Assembly: GCF_927798115.1 (NCBI RefSeq) | Contig: NZ_CAKMMG010000004.1 | Location: forward strand, 1 to 64,000 | Origin: Paenibacillus auburnensis | Lineage (GTDB): Bacteria; Bacillota; Bacilli; Paenibacillales; Paenibacillaceae | Reading direction: 5' to 3' | Length of the DNA stretch: 64,000 nt | Shown: in pieces, positions 52,601 to 61,366 of the stretch | How the letters are laid out: each line of letters opens with the position of its first letter | Position numbering within the stretch: the first letter of the stretch is position 1 | Program-made: the position numbers and the translations under genes | Notes under the pieces: model-generated | What the model was told of the DNA's origin: nothing | Databases searched by the model: none | What the model saw: only the letters and a program-made list of their open reading frames with translations

Positions 52601-53949
52601 AACACCGCTATCTGCCGATGACTGAACAAGACCGCCAAGAGATGATGGAAGCGGTCGGAATCCAGTCCATGGAAGAATTGTTCTCCGATATTCCGCAGGC
52701 TGTCCGTTATCAGGGCACGATGCCGATGTCGGAAGCTCTGGATGAATACGCTTTGCTCCGCCATATGAAAGAGTTGGCCGACAAAAATGCCAATTTCGAT
52801 ACCCACACCAGCTTCCTCGGCGCCGGGCTCTATGACCACCATATCCCGGTTGTCATCAACCATGTCATTTCCCGTTCGGAATTCTATACAGCTTATACCC
52901 CATATCAGCCGGAGATCAGCCAGGGCGAGCTGCAGGCGATCTTCGAATTTCAATCCTACATTTGTGAGCTAACAGGCATGAAAGTAGCCAATGCCAGTAT
53001 GTATGACGGCGCTACTGCTTTCTCGGAAGCGGCTGTCCTGGCGGCAGGTGCTACGAAACGCAAGAAACTGATTGTTTCCCGCACGGTTCACCCGGAGGCA
53101 CGCCAGGTACTGCGCACTTCGGCCGGCGCCTGGGGTCTGGAAGTCGTGGAAATTGACTATAAAGACGGCGTAACCGATCAGGCTAAGCTGGCTGAAGCCA
53201 TCGACGCTGATACTGCTGCATTATTGGTGCAGTCCCCGAACTTCTTCGGGGCGATTGAGGACCTCGGTGCCATCGAACCGCTGATCCATGCGGTTAAAGG
53301 CCTGTTCGTGGTCAGCGCCAACCCGCTGGCGCTGGGCGTTCTGGAAACGCCGGGCAAGCTCGGGGCCGACATCGTCGTCGGCGACGCGCAGCCGCTCGGC
53401 ATTCCCGCTTCACTCGGCGGTCCAACCTGCGGCTTCTTCGCCGTAGCGGAGCCGCTGATGCGCCGCATGCCGGGCCGGATCGTCGGCCAGACGGTGGACC
53501 GTAACGGCAAACGCGGCTTCGTCCTAACCCTTCAGGCTCGCGAGCAGCATATCCGCCGCGAGAAGGCGACCTCGAACATTTGCTCCAACCAGGCGCTGCT
53601 GGCGTTGTGCGCTTCCGTATACTTGTCCGTGATGGGCAAAGAAGGCATGCGCGAGGTTGGCGGGCTGAATATCCGCAAGAGCCATTATGCTGCAGGCAAG
53701 CTTGGAGCATTGGCTGGTGCAGCCCCTGCGTTCACCTCGCCATTCTTCAATGAATTCGTCCTGAAGCTTCCGGAAGGAAGCAGCGTCAGCGAGATTAACT
53801 CGAAGCTGATTCAAGCAGGTTTTATTGGTGGCTATGATCTGGGCCGTGATTATCCGGAACTCGCCGGACATATGCTGGTTGCCGTCACCGAGAAACGAAG
53901 CAAGTCTGAAATCGACCAATTCGCTAAGCTATTGGAGGGCTGTATATGA
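52597..53949 (+). CDS. gcvPA: Glycine dehydrogenase (decarboxylating) subunit 1
   Basis: 450 aa, the N-terminal half of the P protein, as usual in Gram-positives with a split GcvP. Fold-type I PLP-enzyme scaffold without the PLP lysine. Seen: [48 protein letters not shown], and [38 protein letters not shown]. It pairs with the gcvPB product to decarboxylate glycine and load GcvH. The 4-nt overlaps on both sides indicate tight coupling. Confidence 0.97.
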   Translation: MKHRYLPMTEQDRQEMMEAVGIQSMEELFSDIPQAVRYQGTMPMSEALDEYALLRHMKELADKNANFDTHTSFLGAGLYDHHIPVVINHVISRSEFYTAYTPYQPEISQGELQAIFEFQSYICELTGMKVANASMYDGATAFSEAAVLAAGATKRKKLIVSRTVHPEARQVLRTSAGAWGLEVVEIDYKDGVTDQAKLAEAIDADTAALLVQSPNFFGAIEDLGAIEPLIHAVKGLFVVSANPLALGVLETPGKLGADIVVGDAQPLGIPASLGGPTCGFFAVAEPLMRRMPGRIVGQTVDRNGKRGFVLTLQAREQHIRREKATSNICSNQALLALCASVYLSVMGKEGMREVGGLNIRKSHYAAGKLGALAGAAPAFTSPFFNEFVLKLPEGSSVSEINSKLIQAGFIGGYDLGRDYPELAGHMLVAVTEKRSKSEIDQFAKLLEGCI

Positions 53950-55406
53950 AACCGGAACAAAGTCTGATCTTTGAGCTTAGCCGTCCCGGCCGCTCAGCCT
54001 ATTCCCTGCCGGTGTGCGATGTTCCTGAAGATGAGGCGATGGAGTCGCTGATTCCGGCCGGACTGCTGCGCAGCGAGCCAGTTGTACTGCCGGAAGTATC
54101 CGAAGTGGATGTCATCCGCCACTATACTGCACTCTCCCGCCGCAACTTCGGTGTCGACAACGGCTTCTATCCGCTCGGCTCCTGTACGATGAAATATAAT
54201 CCGAAGATTAATGAAGATGTCGCCCGCTTCCCAGGTCTGGCCAAGATCCATCCTTACCAGCCGGAAGAAAGCATTCAGGGCGCACTTGAACTGATGTATA
54301 CCCTGCAAAAGGATCTGGCCGCACTCACCGGTATGGATGCTGTGTCCCTCCAGCCTGCCGCCGGAGCCCATGGCGAATGGACTGGGCTGATGATGATCCG
54401 CGCCTACCACGAAAGCCGCGGCGAGACCCGCACGAAGGTCATCGTGCCGGATTCCTCGCATGGCACCAACCCGGCCAGCGCCGCAGCTGCGGGCCTTGCA
54501 ACCGTAACGATTCCTTCCAATGCTAAAGGAATGGTTGATCTTGAAGCCTTGAAAGCAGCCGTCGGCAGCGACACCGCTGCGCTGATGCTGACGAATCCCA
54601 GCACGCTCGGCCTGTTTGAGACTCAGATCGTAGAAATCGCCGCGATTGTCCACGAAGCCGGCGGACTGCTCTATTACGATGGAGCGAACTCCAATGCGAT
54701 CATGGGCATTACCCGCCCGGGCGATATGGGCTTCGACGTCGTGCATTTGAATCTCCACAAGACAATGAGCACCCCGCACGGCGGCGGCGGTCCGGGAGCA
54801 GGACCTGTCGGTGTGAAGGCGAAGCTGATTCCGTTCCTGCCGCAGCCCACTGTAGTCCAGAATGAAGACAACAGCTTCTCACTGAACTACGGCGGACCGG
54901 AATCGATTGGCCGGGTCAAAGCTTTTTACGGCAACTTCGGTATCCTTGTCCGCGCTTATGCCTATATTCGCACCTACGGACCAGACGGCCTGCGTGAGGT
55001 TTCCGAGAACGCCGTACTGAACGCCAACTATATGATGCACCGGCTGGCGCCATATTTTGAAATCCCGTATCCGGGTGTCTGCAAGCATGAATTCGTCATG
55101 TCCGGCCGGAATCTCAAGCAGTACGGCGTGCGTACACTGGACGTGGCCAAACGGCTGCTCGACTTCGGCTACCACCCGCCGACCGTCTACTTCCCGCTGA
55201 CCGTCGAAGAGTGCATGATGATCGAGCCAACCGAAACCGAGAGCAAGGAAACGCTCGACGGCTTCATTGAAACGATGATCCAGATCGTCAAGGAAGCCCA
55301 GGAAACGCCGGAGATCGTGATCAACGCTCCGCACACTACGGAGATCAGCCGTCTGGATGAGACCCAGGCTGCGCGGAAGCCGGTATTGAACTGTTCCTGC
55401 GGCTAA
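53946..55406 (+). CDS. gcvPB: Glycine dehydrogenase (decarboxylating) subunit 2
   Basis: 486 aa, the catalytic half of split GcvP. The PLP lysine is in [18 protein letters not shown]. Other signatures: [42 protein letters not shown] and [18 protein letters not shown]. It decarboxylates glycine and hands the aminomethyl group to GcvH. The sequence ends in CSCG. It is the last gene of the riboswitch operon and is followed by a strong terminator. Confidence 0.97.
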   Translation: MKPEQSLIFELSRPGRSAYSLPVCDVPEDEAMESLIPAGLLRSEPVVLPEVSEVDVIRHYTALSRRNFGVDNGFYPLGSCTMKYNPKINEDVARFPGLAKIHPYQPEESIQGALELMYTLQKDLAALTGMDAVSLQPAAGAHGEWTGLMMIRAYHESRGETRTKVIVPDSSHGTNPASAAAAGLATVTIPSNAKGMVDLEALKAAVGSDTAALMLTNPSTLGLFETQIVEIAAIVHEAGGLLYYDGANSNAIMGITRPGDMGFDVVHLNLHKTMSTPHGGGGPGAGPVGVKAKLIPFLPQPTVVQNEDNSFSLNYGGPESIGRVKAFYGNFGILVRAYAYIRTYGPDGLREVSENAVLNANYMMHRLAPYFEIPYPGVCKHEFVMSGRNLKQYGVRTLDVAKRLLDFGYHPPTVYFPLTVEECMMIEPTETESKETLDGFIETMIQIVKEAQETPEIVINAPHTTEISRLDETQAARKPVLNCSCG

Positions 55407-55430
55407 TTTATAAATAAGCCATAAACAAAG

Positions 55431-55480
55431 AAGCGGCTAATCCCGGGGCCTGATGGCCTCGCGGATAGCCGCTTTTTTTT
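55431..55480 (+). terminator. Rho-independent terminator of the gcv operon
   Basis: AAGCGGCTAATCC pairs with GGATAGCCGCTT around a GC-rich loop, followed by a run of eight T. It lies 25 nt after the gcvPB stop. Confidence 0.92.
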
Positions 55481-55533
55481 CAATCTATATATGATTTCAA
55501 GCAGAAGCTCTTTCTCTTAACCGTAATCATTCA

Positions 55534-56331
55534 TTAATGCATAAGTTTCTTGGTGAATTGCCAGCGGTCATTTACATTCATTTTGAAATAAATACTCTTA
55601 ACCACATTGCGTACAGAACCTTCGCTAATGCCGAGTTCACTGGAGATATGCAGCGCGCTTTTTTCCGACAGCCACAGTGAAGCAACGTCTTTCTCCCTCG
55701 CAGTCAGCTTGTATTCGCCAAAACTCATATCCAATCTGTATTTCTGCAAGTCTATATTTTGGTTCATCCATTTATCCGTAACATTCTCCGCTAATTGCTG
55801 TACGAACGGGATGGCAAACTCGATCTGCTGCTCCACACCAAAGGAGATATCCACATAGCCCTGTATGCTGCCATCCACGAATAAAGGCGCGCATACACAA
55901 TTCCATTTTTCAAAGGCTGGATCGGTATGCTCTTCCCCCCTGACTATCCCCATACAGTTCATTTCCATGGAGAGTGAGACTGCATTCAGGCCGGAAACAG
56001 ACTTACCGAGATTCACGCCCGGGCATAGTCCAGCTTGCTGCATCTCTGACTCCAGCTTCTCCGAAGAACATATTAGATCAAGCACGCAGCCTTCTGCGTT
56101 CGCCAGAAACACAATGTAGGGGATGGGGATGTATTGGCCTATTTCACTCATCTCTGCACGTGTGGAGTACACCATAGCCTCATTGTAAACAGACATATTC
56201 TCTTTAACCTGAGAAAGTATGAATTCATTGTTAGCCGTTGCCTCTGAAAAGAGCCGTTGACGAAAAGATTCCAGCTGAGTTTCCTGCAGATCTTTAGGCT
56301 CACACCACTGTTTTATCTTGGGAGCAATCAT
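55534..56331 (-). CDS. LuxR-type regulator with GAF-like sensor domain
   Basis: 265 aa from the ATG at 56331 (GAGGTG 6 nt upstream; a TTG six codons earlier is less good). Residues about 30-190 look like the GAF-like sensor half of AcoR-type activators: NLGKSVSGLNAVSLSM, GEEHTDPAFEKWNCVCAPLF and GYVDISFG. A C-terminal LuxR helix-turn-helix (about 205-260: LTAREKDVASLWLSE, ISSELGISEGSVRNVVKSIYFKMNV) follows. It probably controls the divergent bacteriocin-like operon 280 bp away in response to a small molecule. The ligand is unknown. No response-regulator receiver domain is present. Confidence 0.82.
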   Translation of the reverse strand: MIAPKIKQWCEPKDLQETQLESFRQRLFSEATANNEFILSQVKENMSVYNEAMVYSTRAEMSEIGQYIPIPYIVFLANAEGCVLDLICSSEKLESEMQQAGLCPGVNLGKSVSGLNAVSLSMEMNCMGIVRGEEHTDPAFEKWNCVCAPLFVDGSIQGYVDISFGVEQQIEFAIPFVQQLAENVTDKWMNQNIDLQKYRLDMSFGEYKLTAREKDVASLWLSEKSALHISSELGISEGSVRNVVKSIYFKMNVNDRWQFTKKLMH

Positions 56332-56397
56332 AAATAACACCTCGCACAATTATCGCCTTACGTACAGATAAAGATATTAGAATTACCATAAATAGTT

Positions 56398-56413
56398 TGT
56401 GATTTAAATCACT
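56398..56413. promoter_or_regulatory. CRP/FNR-type palindrome between the regulator and the peptide gene
   Basis: TGTGATTTAAATCACT is a near-perfect TGTGA-N6-TCACA site containing a 14-bp exact palindrome. It lies 67 bp before the LuxR-type gene start and about 200 bp before the peptide gene. Confidence 0.55.
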
Positions 56414-56613
56414 TGATTGCAAAAACAGATAATATTTTGTTTATTTCAAAGAATTAGGAAGATATAATATCAAATCAGCTAAAAATAGTAAATATACAGC
56501 AAGGGATATTTTTCCAACATCGAAAAAGGTATATCGTTTGCTATGGAAATCAATAAGGGGTTTTATACTATACTACACAAGTCTAGTTTATAAGAAAAAA
56601 GGAGAGATTTTTT

Positions 56614-56835
56614 ATGGAACTGGTACTAAGCTCTAATTTCACAACCCTTGGCATGGATGAATTGAATACTATCGACGGTGGGAAAAACTGGTTTGAAGTC
56701 GCTCTTGGTGTAGTTACAGCAGCAGGTAGTGTAGCGGCCCTGGTTACTGCACCTGAAATAACTATCCCTGTTGTGCTGTCCTATTACGGCGGATTGGGCG
56801 CTGCCGCAGATTATATTTATAACGGAATGAAATAA
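56614..56835 (+). CDS. Putative class II bacteriocin precursor with double-glycine leader
   Basis: 73 aa. The leader (1-23) ends MDELNTIDGG, the Leu/Ile spacing and Gly-Gly expected for cleavage by a C39 peptidase. The predicted mature peptide (24-73, 50 aa) has no cysteine, starts KNWFEVALG and is hydrophobic and small-residue rich (VVTAAGSVAALVTAP, YYGGLGAAADYIYNG), like pore-forming class II bacteriocins with GxxxG-type helix contacts. AAGGAGAG precedes the ATG. The operon downstream encodes an immunity-like protein and a C39 exporter, supporting a secreted antibacterial or signalling peptide. No second peptide gene is visible. Confidence 0.72.
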   Translation: MELVLSSNFTTLGMDELNTIDGGKNWFEVALGVVTAAGSVAALVTAPEITIPVVLSYYGGLGAAADYIYNGMK

Positions 56836-56929
56836 GAATCTAAAATCTTCAGACTTGTGTAGTTCAATTACATCTCTTTGTGTAGTATATTATAAAACTT
56901 ACTTTTTAGATGAAACCGGGTGTAGCCTT

Positions 56930-57337
56930 ATGAAAAGAATTTTACCTTATACCTTTGCCCTGGCCATACTATCCGTAGTATCAAACGTTCTGCTTATTGT
57001 TGATTTCATATACAAGCATTACGCTAAAGAAGCAGATTTCACCACTGCAGTAATGGTAATGTTCTTCATCTCTTTCCTACTCTTTATGTTCACCAGTTCA
57101 ATTTATAACTATAATCTGACCCGTGGAGAACAAAGCGTACGCAAGCTTGCCCGAACGATAGTACTTCTAAGCTGGGTGGATTTGCTATTTGTTTCTTTTG
57201 CGCTTATCGAAGGAATCCATGCAGAACAAAATCCATTCACAAATTCTACAGTGTTGATTTCTTGGGCCTTGATCTCCATTCTTGTAACAGCAGTTTACTT
57301 TTGCGAAAAAAGATTCGGTAATCTATATAAGAGTTAG
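56930..57337 (+). CDS. Putative bacteriocin immunity membrane protein
   Basis: 135 aa from the ATG at 56930 (GGGTG about 8 nt upstream); the longer frame starting at 56855 has no site. Four membrane helices with short loops and a basic C-terminus (CEKRFGNLYKS). I recognise no family. Its place directly between the peptide and exporter genes is where immunity proteins usually sit, so self-protection is inferred from position and topology only. Confidence 0.5.
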   Translation: MKRILPYTFALAILSVVSNVLLIVDFIYKHYAKEADFTTAVMVMFFISFLLFMFTSSIYNYNLTRGEQSVRKLARTIVLLSWVDLLFVSFALIEGIHAEQNPFTNSTVLISWALISILVTAVYFCEKRFGNLYKS

Positions 57338-57380
57338 AACTAATGTTTTTCTGTTTTTCCATAATATCATAATTAAAATA

Positions 57381-57406
57381 AAACCGTGGGGAACATATCG
57401 CGGTTT
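57381..57406 (+). terminator. Weak hairpin between immunity and exporter genes (possible attenuator)
   Basis: AAACCGTG pairs weakly with CGCGGTTT, followed by TTCTTCTTTTT. It could cause partial termination after the highly expressed peptide gene, a common design in bacteriocin operons. Confidence 0.35.
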
Positions 57407-57473
57407 TTCTTCTTTTTCATAATATTTTTATGTGATTAAACTTCTTATTATTAAGAGCTTAGGTGGGATCGCT

Positions 57474-59687
57474 TTGTTTAGGAAATATATACTCATCAAA
57501 CAACATGATTTAAAAGATTGTGGGGCGGCCTGCCTTGCTATGATTTCCAAACATTATGGGCTTAAATATCCCATTTCTAAAATCCGGCAAATTTCCGGTA
57601 CTGATCATCAGGGAACAAGCGCCTGGGGAGTAGTTCAAGCTGCTGAAAAATTGGGATTTACAGCAAAAGCCGTAAAGGGAAATCAAGAAGCTTTCTTTGA
57701 TAACTTCCCTCTCCCCGCCATTGCTCATGTCGTTATTGACCAAACTTTATTGCATTATGTTGTCATTCATAAAATCTCAAAAAAAGAGGTCATCGTCGCC
57801 GATCCCGGAAAAGGTATTGTGAAATATACACCGGAGCAATTTTTTCAAATATGGACGGGGATTCTAATTTTGATGGTCCCCACTCCGCAATTTAAGAAGG
57901 GGGACCTGACCAAAGGGCTGTTTGCCCGTTTTTTCGGACTACTGATTCCACAGAAGCGAATGCTGCTGGGGATTTTTTTAACATCCATATTATATACCGT
58001 GTTAGGTATTCTTTCTGCGTTCTATTTTCAATTTTTAATAGATGAGATCCTTCCCTTTGGACTAAAAAAGACTCTAAATATCATCTCAGCCGGGGTGATA
58101 ATCTTATATATCTTTAAAATTCTGCTGAATGCGTTCCGAAGCCACATCCTTCTTACCCTGAGTCAGAAGTTGGATATCTCACTCATACTCGGTTATTACC
58201 ATCATGTCTTGAAACTGCCGATGAATTTTTTTGGTACCCGTAAGACTGGGGAAATCATCTCCAGGCTGATGGATGCCTCCAAAGTGCGTGATGCCATCTC
58301 CAGTGCCACCTTGACCTTAATGATCGACATTATAATGGTTATGGCAGGCGCAATAATTCTCTATTCACAAAGTGGCTTGCTCTTTGGGGTCACCCTGCTC
58401 ATGGTCCCTTTATATCTGGCCTTAGTATGGGGTTTCCACAAACCGTTCGACCGATTAAACCGGGAGCAGATGGAGAAGAATGCCCAACTCACCTCCTATC
58501 TGGTGGAATCTATTGATGGGATAGAAACAGTCAAAGCATACAATGCCGAAAGAAATGTCGGGTTTGAAACGGAACAGAAATTCATTTCCTTCTTAAGGTC
58601 CGTATTCAGTTTTGGGATTTTTAATAATGTCCAGGGCTCACTTAAGGGATTTGTCCAATTAATCGGCGGTGTCGTCATTCTCTGGGTCGGAGCAAGCCAG
58701 GTCTTAGCCGGCAAAATGTCCATGGGGCAGCTTCTTACATATAACTCGCTATTGGCTTACTTCCTGGATCCTATACAAAACCTCATTAACCTGCAGCCTA
58801 CGCTGCAAACAGCCGTTGTGGCAGCTGACAGACTGGGAGAGATTTTAGACCTAGAAGCAGAAAAACACGAAGATGAAGATCAAAAACTTCAGCCTGCTTC
58901 CCTAAAAGGTGATATCGAGTTCTGTAATGTCAGCTTCCGCTACGGGACACGTTCTATGGTGCTTCATGATATTGACCTCCATCTCCATGAAGGCGAAAAA
59001 ATTGCCTTTGTCGGTGAAAGCGGCTCTGGGAAAACGACTCTGATCAAGCTAATCATGCAGTTTTATAAGCATGAGGCTGGTGAAATCTTAATTAATAACA
59101 CCAATATTAAAGATATTCATCTCGACAGCCTAAGACAGAGAATTTCTTATATCTCTCAGGATACCTTCTTCTTCAGTGGAACGATCCGTGACAACCTCTG
59201 CCTAGGAATGGAGCATGAAACCGGACTGGAACAGATTATCCAGGCTTGCGAGACTGCCCAAGCGCATGATTTCATCAATCAGCTGCCACTCCGTTACAAC
59301 ACAATGCTCGAGGAAAATGCTGCCAATATATCCGGGGGACAGAAGCAGCGGCTGGCTATTGCCAGAGCAATTTTAAAGCACCCTGATATCCTCATCATGG
59401 ATGAAGCCACAAGTAATCTGGACTCCACCACGGAAAAAGCGGTATCTGAGACGATTAATGCCTTTGAAAATATGACGACCATTATCATTGCCCACCGGTT
59501 AAGCACGATTATGCGCTGTGACCGAATTTATGTAATGGAGCACGGACGGATCATCGAACACGGAACGCATGGGGATTTGTTAAATAATCGTGGAAAATAC
59601 TACGGGTTGTGGAAAGATCAGCTGCCTGGAATCGATAGCAAACAAGAACAGCAGATCCAGTATGCAGTAGGAATAGGTGAGGTATAA
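57474..59687 (+). CDS. Peptidase-containing ABC exporter (C39 PCAT)
   Basis: 737 aa from a TTG at 57474 that follows AGGTGGG by 6 nt; a GTG at 57432 is less supported. Residues 1-140: C39 peptidase with catalytic Cys16 in LKDCGAACLAM, His in LHYVVIHKI and Asp in VADPGKG. Residues about 150-440: six-helix exporter core. Residues about 480-720: ATPase with Walker A GESGSGKTT, signature SGGQKQR, Walker B ILIMDEATSNLD and late AHRLST. It cuts the leader after Gly-Gly and exports the mature peptide. Adjacent HlyD-like and TolC-like genes probably extend the conduit. Confidence 0.93.
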   Translation: MFRKYILIKQHDLKDCGAACLAMISKHYGLKYPISKIRQISGTDHQGTSAWGVVQAAEKLGFTAKAVKGNQEAFFDNFPLPAIAHVVIDQTLLHYVVIHKISKKEVIVADPGKGIVKYTPEQFFQIWTGILILMVPTPQFKKGDLTKGLFARFFGLLIPQKRMLLGIFLTSILYTVLGILSAFYFQFLIDEILPFGLKKTLNIISAGVIILYIFKILLNAFRSHILLTLSQKLDISLILGYYHHVLKLPMNFFGTRKTGEIISRLMDASKVRDAISSATLTLMIDIIMVMAGAIILYSQSGLLFGVTLLMVPLYLALVWGFHKPFDRLNREQMEKNAQLTSYLVESIDGIETVKAYNAERNVGFETEQKFISFLRSVFSFGIFNNVQGSLKGFVQLIGGVVILWVGASQVLAGKMSMGQLLTYNSLLAYFLDPIQNLINLQPTLQTAVVAADRLGEILDLEAEKHEDEDQKLQPASLKGDIEFCNVSFRYGTRSMVLHDIDLHLHEGEKIAFVGESGSGKTTLIKLIMQFYKHEAGEILINNTNIKDIHLDSLRQRISYISQDTFFFSGTIRDNLCLGMEHETGLEQIIQACETAQAHDFINQLPLRYNTMLEENAANISGGQKQRLAIARAILKHPDILIMDEATSNLDSTTEKAVSETINAFENMTTIIIAHRLSTIMRCDRIYVMEHGRIIEHGTHGDLLNNRGKYYGLWKDQLPGIDSKQEQQIQYAVGIGEV

Positions 59688-59691
59688 GCAG

Positions 59692-61350
59692 ATGAGCGGA
59701 ATCATTCACGATCTCTCGGAAATGTCAGACAGCAGGGAAATCATGGAGTCCAAAACCAACCCTGTGATATCTATCTTTATGTTCATTGTACTTATCTTAC
59801 TGGCAGCCGCTTTCACCTGGTCCTTCTTCGGAAAGATGGATGTGGTCGCCAAAGCATCAGCCATTGTCAGACCGAACGAAAAGGTCAGTACAATTCAATC
59901 GGCGTTAACCGGCAAAGTCGAACAAGTCTATATCCGTGAAGGCATGAAGGTTCAGCGCGGCGAGAAGCTCCTGAGCTTTGAACATAAGGACTTAGATGTG
60001 GAATTGGCCCAGCAGCATGATCAGCTGAGTAAGCTAATCCGTAAAATCGAGTATCTGCAACGTTATAAGCAAAGCATACATGATCTGCACAATCTATTCT
60101 CTGCGGGCAAGACCGAAGAGGCTTATTACAGTGATATGGTGGAGCAGTTTCTTCTGGAATATAACGTTCAGCAACAGAGCTTTGAAGCGACAAATGATCA
60201 GCTTGCAGCGGCTGTTCATGAGAACATAGGCTCCCGGGAAACCCTTTCTGCCAACCTTAATGCCAGCGAGACAAAATCACTGCTGGATAAACAGGACCTG
60301 GAAAGAAAAAAAAACCTGCTGTATACCGAGCTGACTAATGAGAAGTTGCTTGAGCAGTCTATCCGGACCGGACGCAATCTGCTGCCCGTCTCAGATGCTA
60401 AGAGGACAGAACAATACAATACTTATCAGATCAAATATGAGCAATTAACAAATATTGCCGCAGACAAAAAAGCGGACTATGACCGCTCCGCGAGTCTCGG
60501 TGAACGTCTAATGTCTAAATCACAGATAGATACAGCTCATCAGCAGTATCAGAACGCTCAGCTACAGACCAGCCAATACCAGCAGGAGTCCTTGCTAGGG
60601 GCGCAAAGCAACATTACCGGTTACGCTCAAGAGTTAAAAGAATTACAAGTTAGCCTGGATTTGTTGAATGAAGGCAAGGATACGCCTTCATCCGAACGGG
60701 AGGCGATTAAATTGCAGGAGCAGCAGTTATCCGACAAGCAGGAAGATTTGAACAAGCAGCAGACCCTTAATCTAGCGACTGAAAAAACGGCTTTGGAGAA
60801 ACTTAAGCTTGACCGTATCGTGCAGATACATGCCTTAATTGAAGAAGAGCAGAAGAACCTAACTGCCCTGCAGGAGAATGTGAAGCAGCTTGAACTCGGG
60901 CAGGAGAAGACTGTTCTTACCGCTCCGATAGCTGGTACCGTCAATATTTTGAAAGATACCACCATTGGAGATATGGTGCAAGCCGGGGAATCACTACTTA
61001 CAATCATTCCTACCAATGAATCGAAATACAAGATGAGCCTTGCCGTTCCTAATGCAGAAGCCGGAAAAATATCTATAGGCGACAAGGTGGATTTAAGCTT
61101 TACAGCCTTCCCGAAACAAAGCTTCGGCTCCCTTCGGGGAACAATTACTTCTATTAGTACAGATTCAGTTGTTCAGCAGGACGGTTTAAGCTATTACCTG
61201 GCAGAAGCCACTATTCCCAATAGCCCACTCACTAACCGCCGGGGAGAACGTGGAGAGCTACGTATCGGGATGACGGCCAACGCTTCTGTGATTACCGATT
61301 CCAAAAAAATCATTGATTTCATTCTTGAGAAGATTAATCTTAAGGATTAG
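59692..61350 (+). CDS. HlyD-family membrane fusion protein
   Basis: 552 aa from the ATG at 59692 (GAGGT 8 nt upstream). A short cytoplasmic start, one membrane helix (about 25-46), then the first lipoyl half (VRPNEKVSTIQSALTGKVEQVYIREGMKVQRGEKL), a very long alpha-helical hairpin (about 105-405) and the second lipoyl half with a beta-barrel (LTAPIAGTVNIL, then TAFPKQSFGSLRGTI). It is longer than usual for peptide-exporter partners because of the helical hairpin, which could dock on the tip of a TolC-like helical tube. It starts 4 nt after the exporter stop. Confidence 0.9.
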   Translation: MSGIIHDLSEMSDSREIMESKTNPVISIFMFIVLILLAAAFTWSFFGKMDVVAKASAIVRPNEKVSTIQSALTGKVEQVYIREGMKVQRGEKLLSFEHKDLDVELAQQHDQLSKLIRKIEYLQRYKQSIHDLHNLFSAGKTEEAYYSDMVEQFLLEYNVQQQSFEATNDQLAAAVHENIGSRETLSANLNASETKSLLDKQDLERKKNLLYTELTNEKLLEQSIRTGRNLLPVSDAKRTEQYNTYQIKYEQLTNIAADKKADYDRSASLGERLMSKSQIDTAHQQYQNAQLQTSQYQQESLLGAQSNITGYAQELKELQVSLDLLNEGKDTPSSEREAIKLQEQQLSDKQEDLNKQQTLNLATEKTALEKLKLDRIVQIHALIEEEQKNLTALQENVKQLELGQEKTVLTAPIAGTVNILKDTTIGDMVQAGESLLTIIPTNESKYKMSLAVPNAEAGKISIGDKVDLSFTAFPKQSFGSLRGTITSISTDSVVQQDGLSYYLAEATIPNSPLTNRRGERGELRIGMTANASVITDSKKIIDFILEKINLKD

Positions 61351-61366
61351 AGGAGAAAAACTGCTT

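Noticed and set aside
56836..56929. A second bacteriocin peptide gene between the peptide and immunity genes
   Set aside because: I looked for a short frame with a Gly-Gly leader here and around the operon and found none, so a two-peptide system is not supported.
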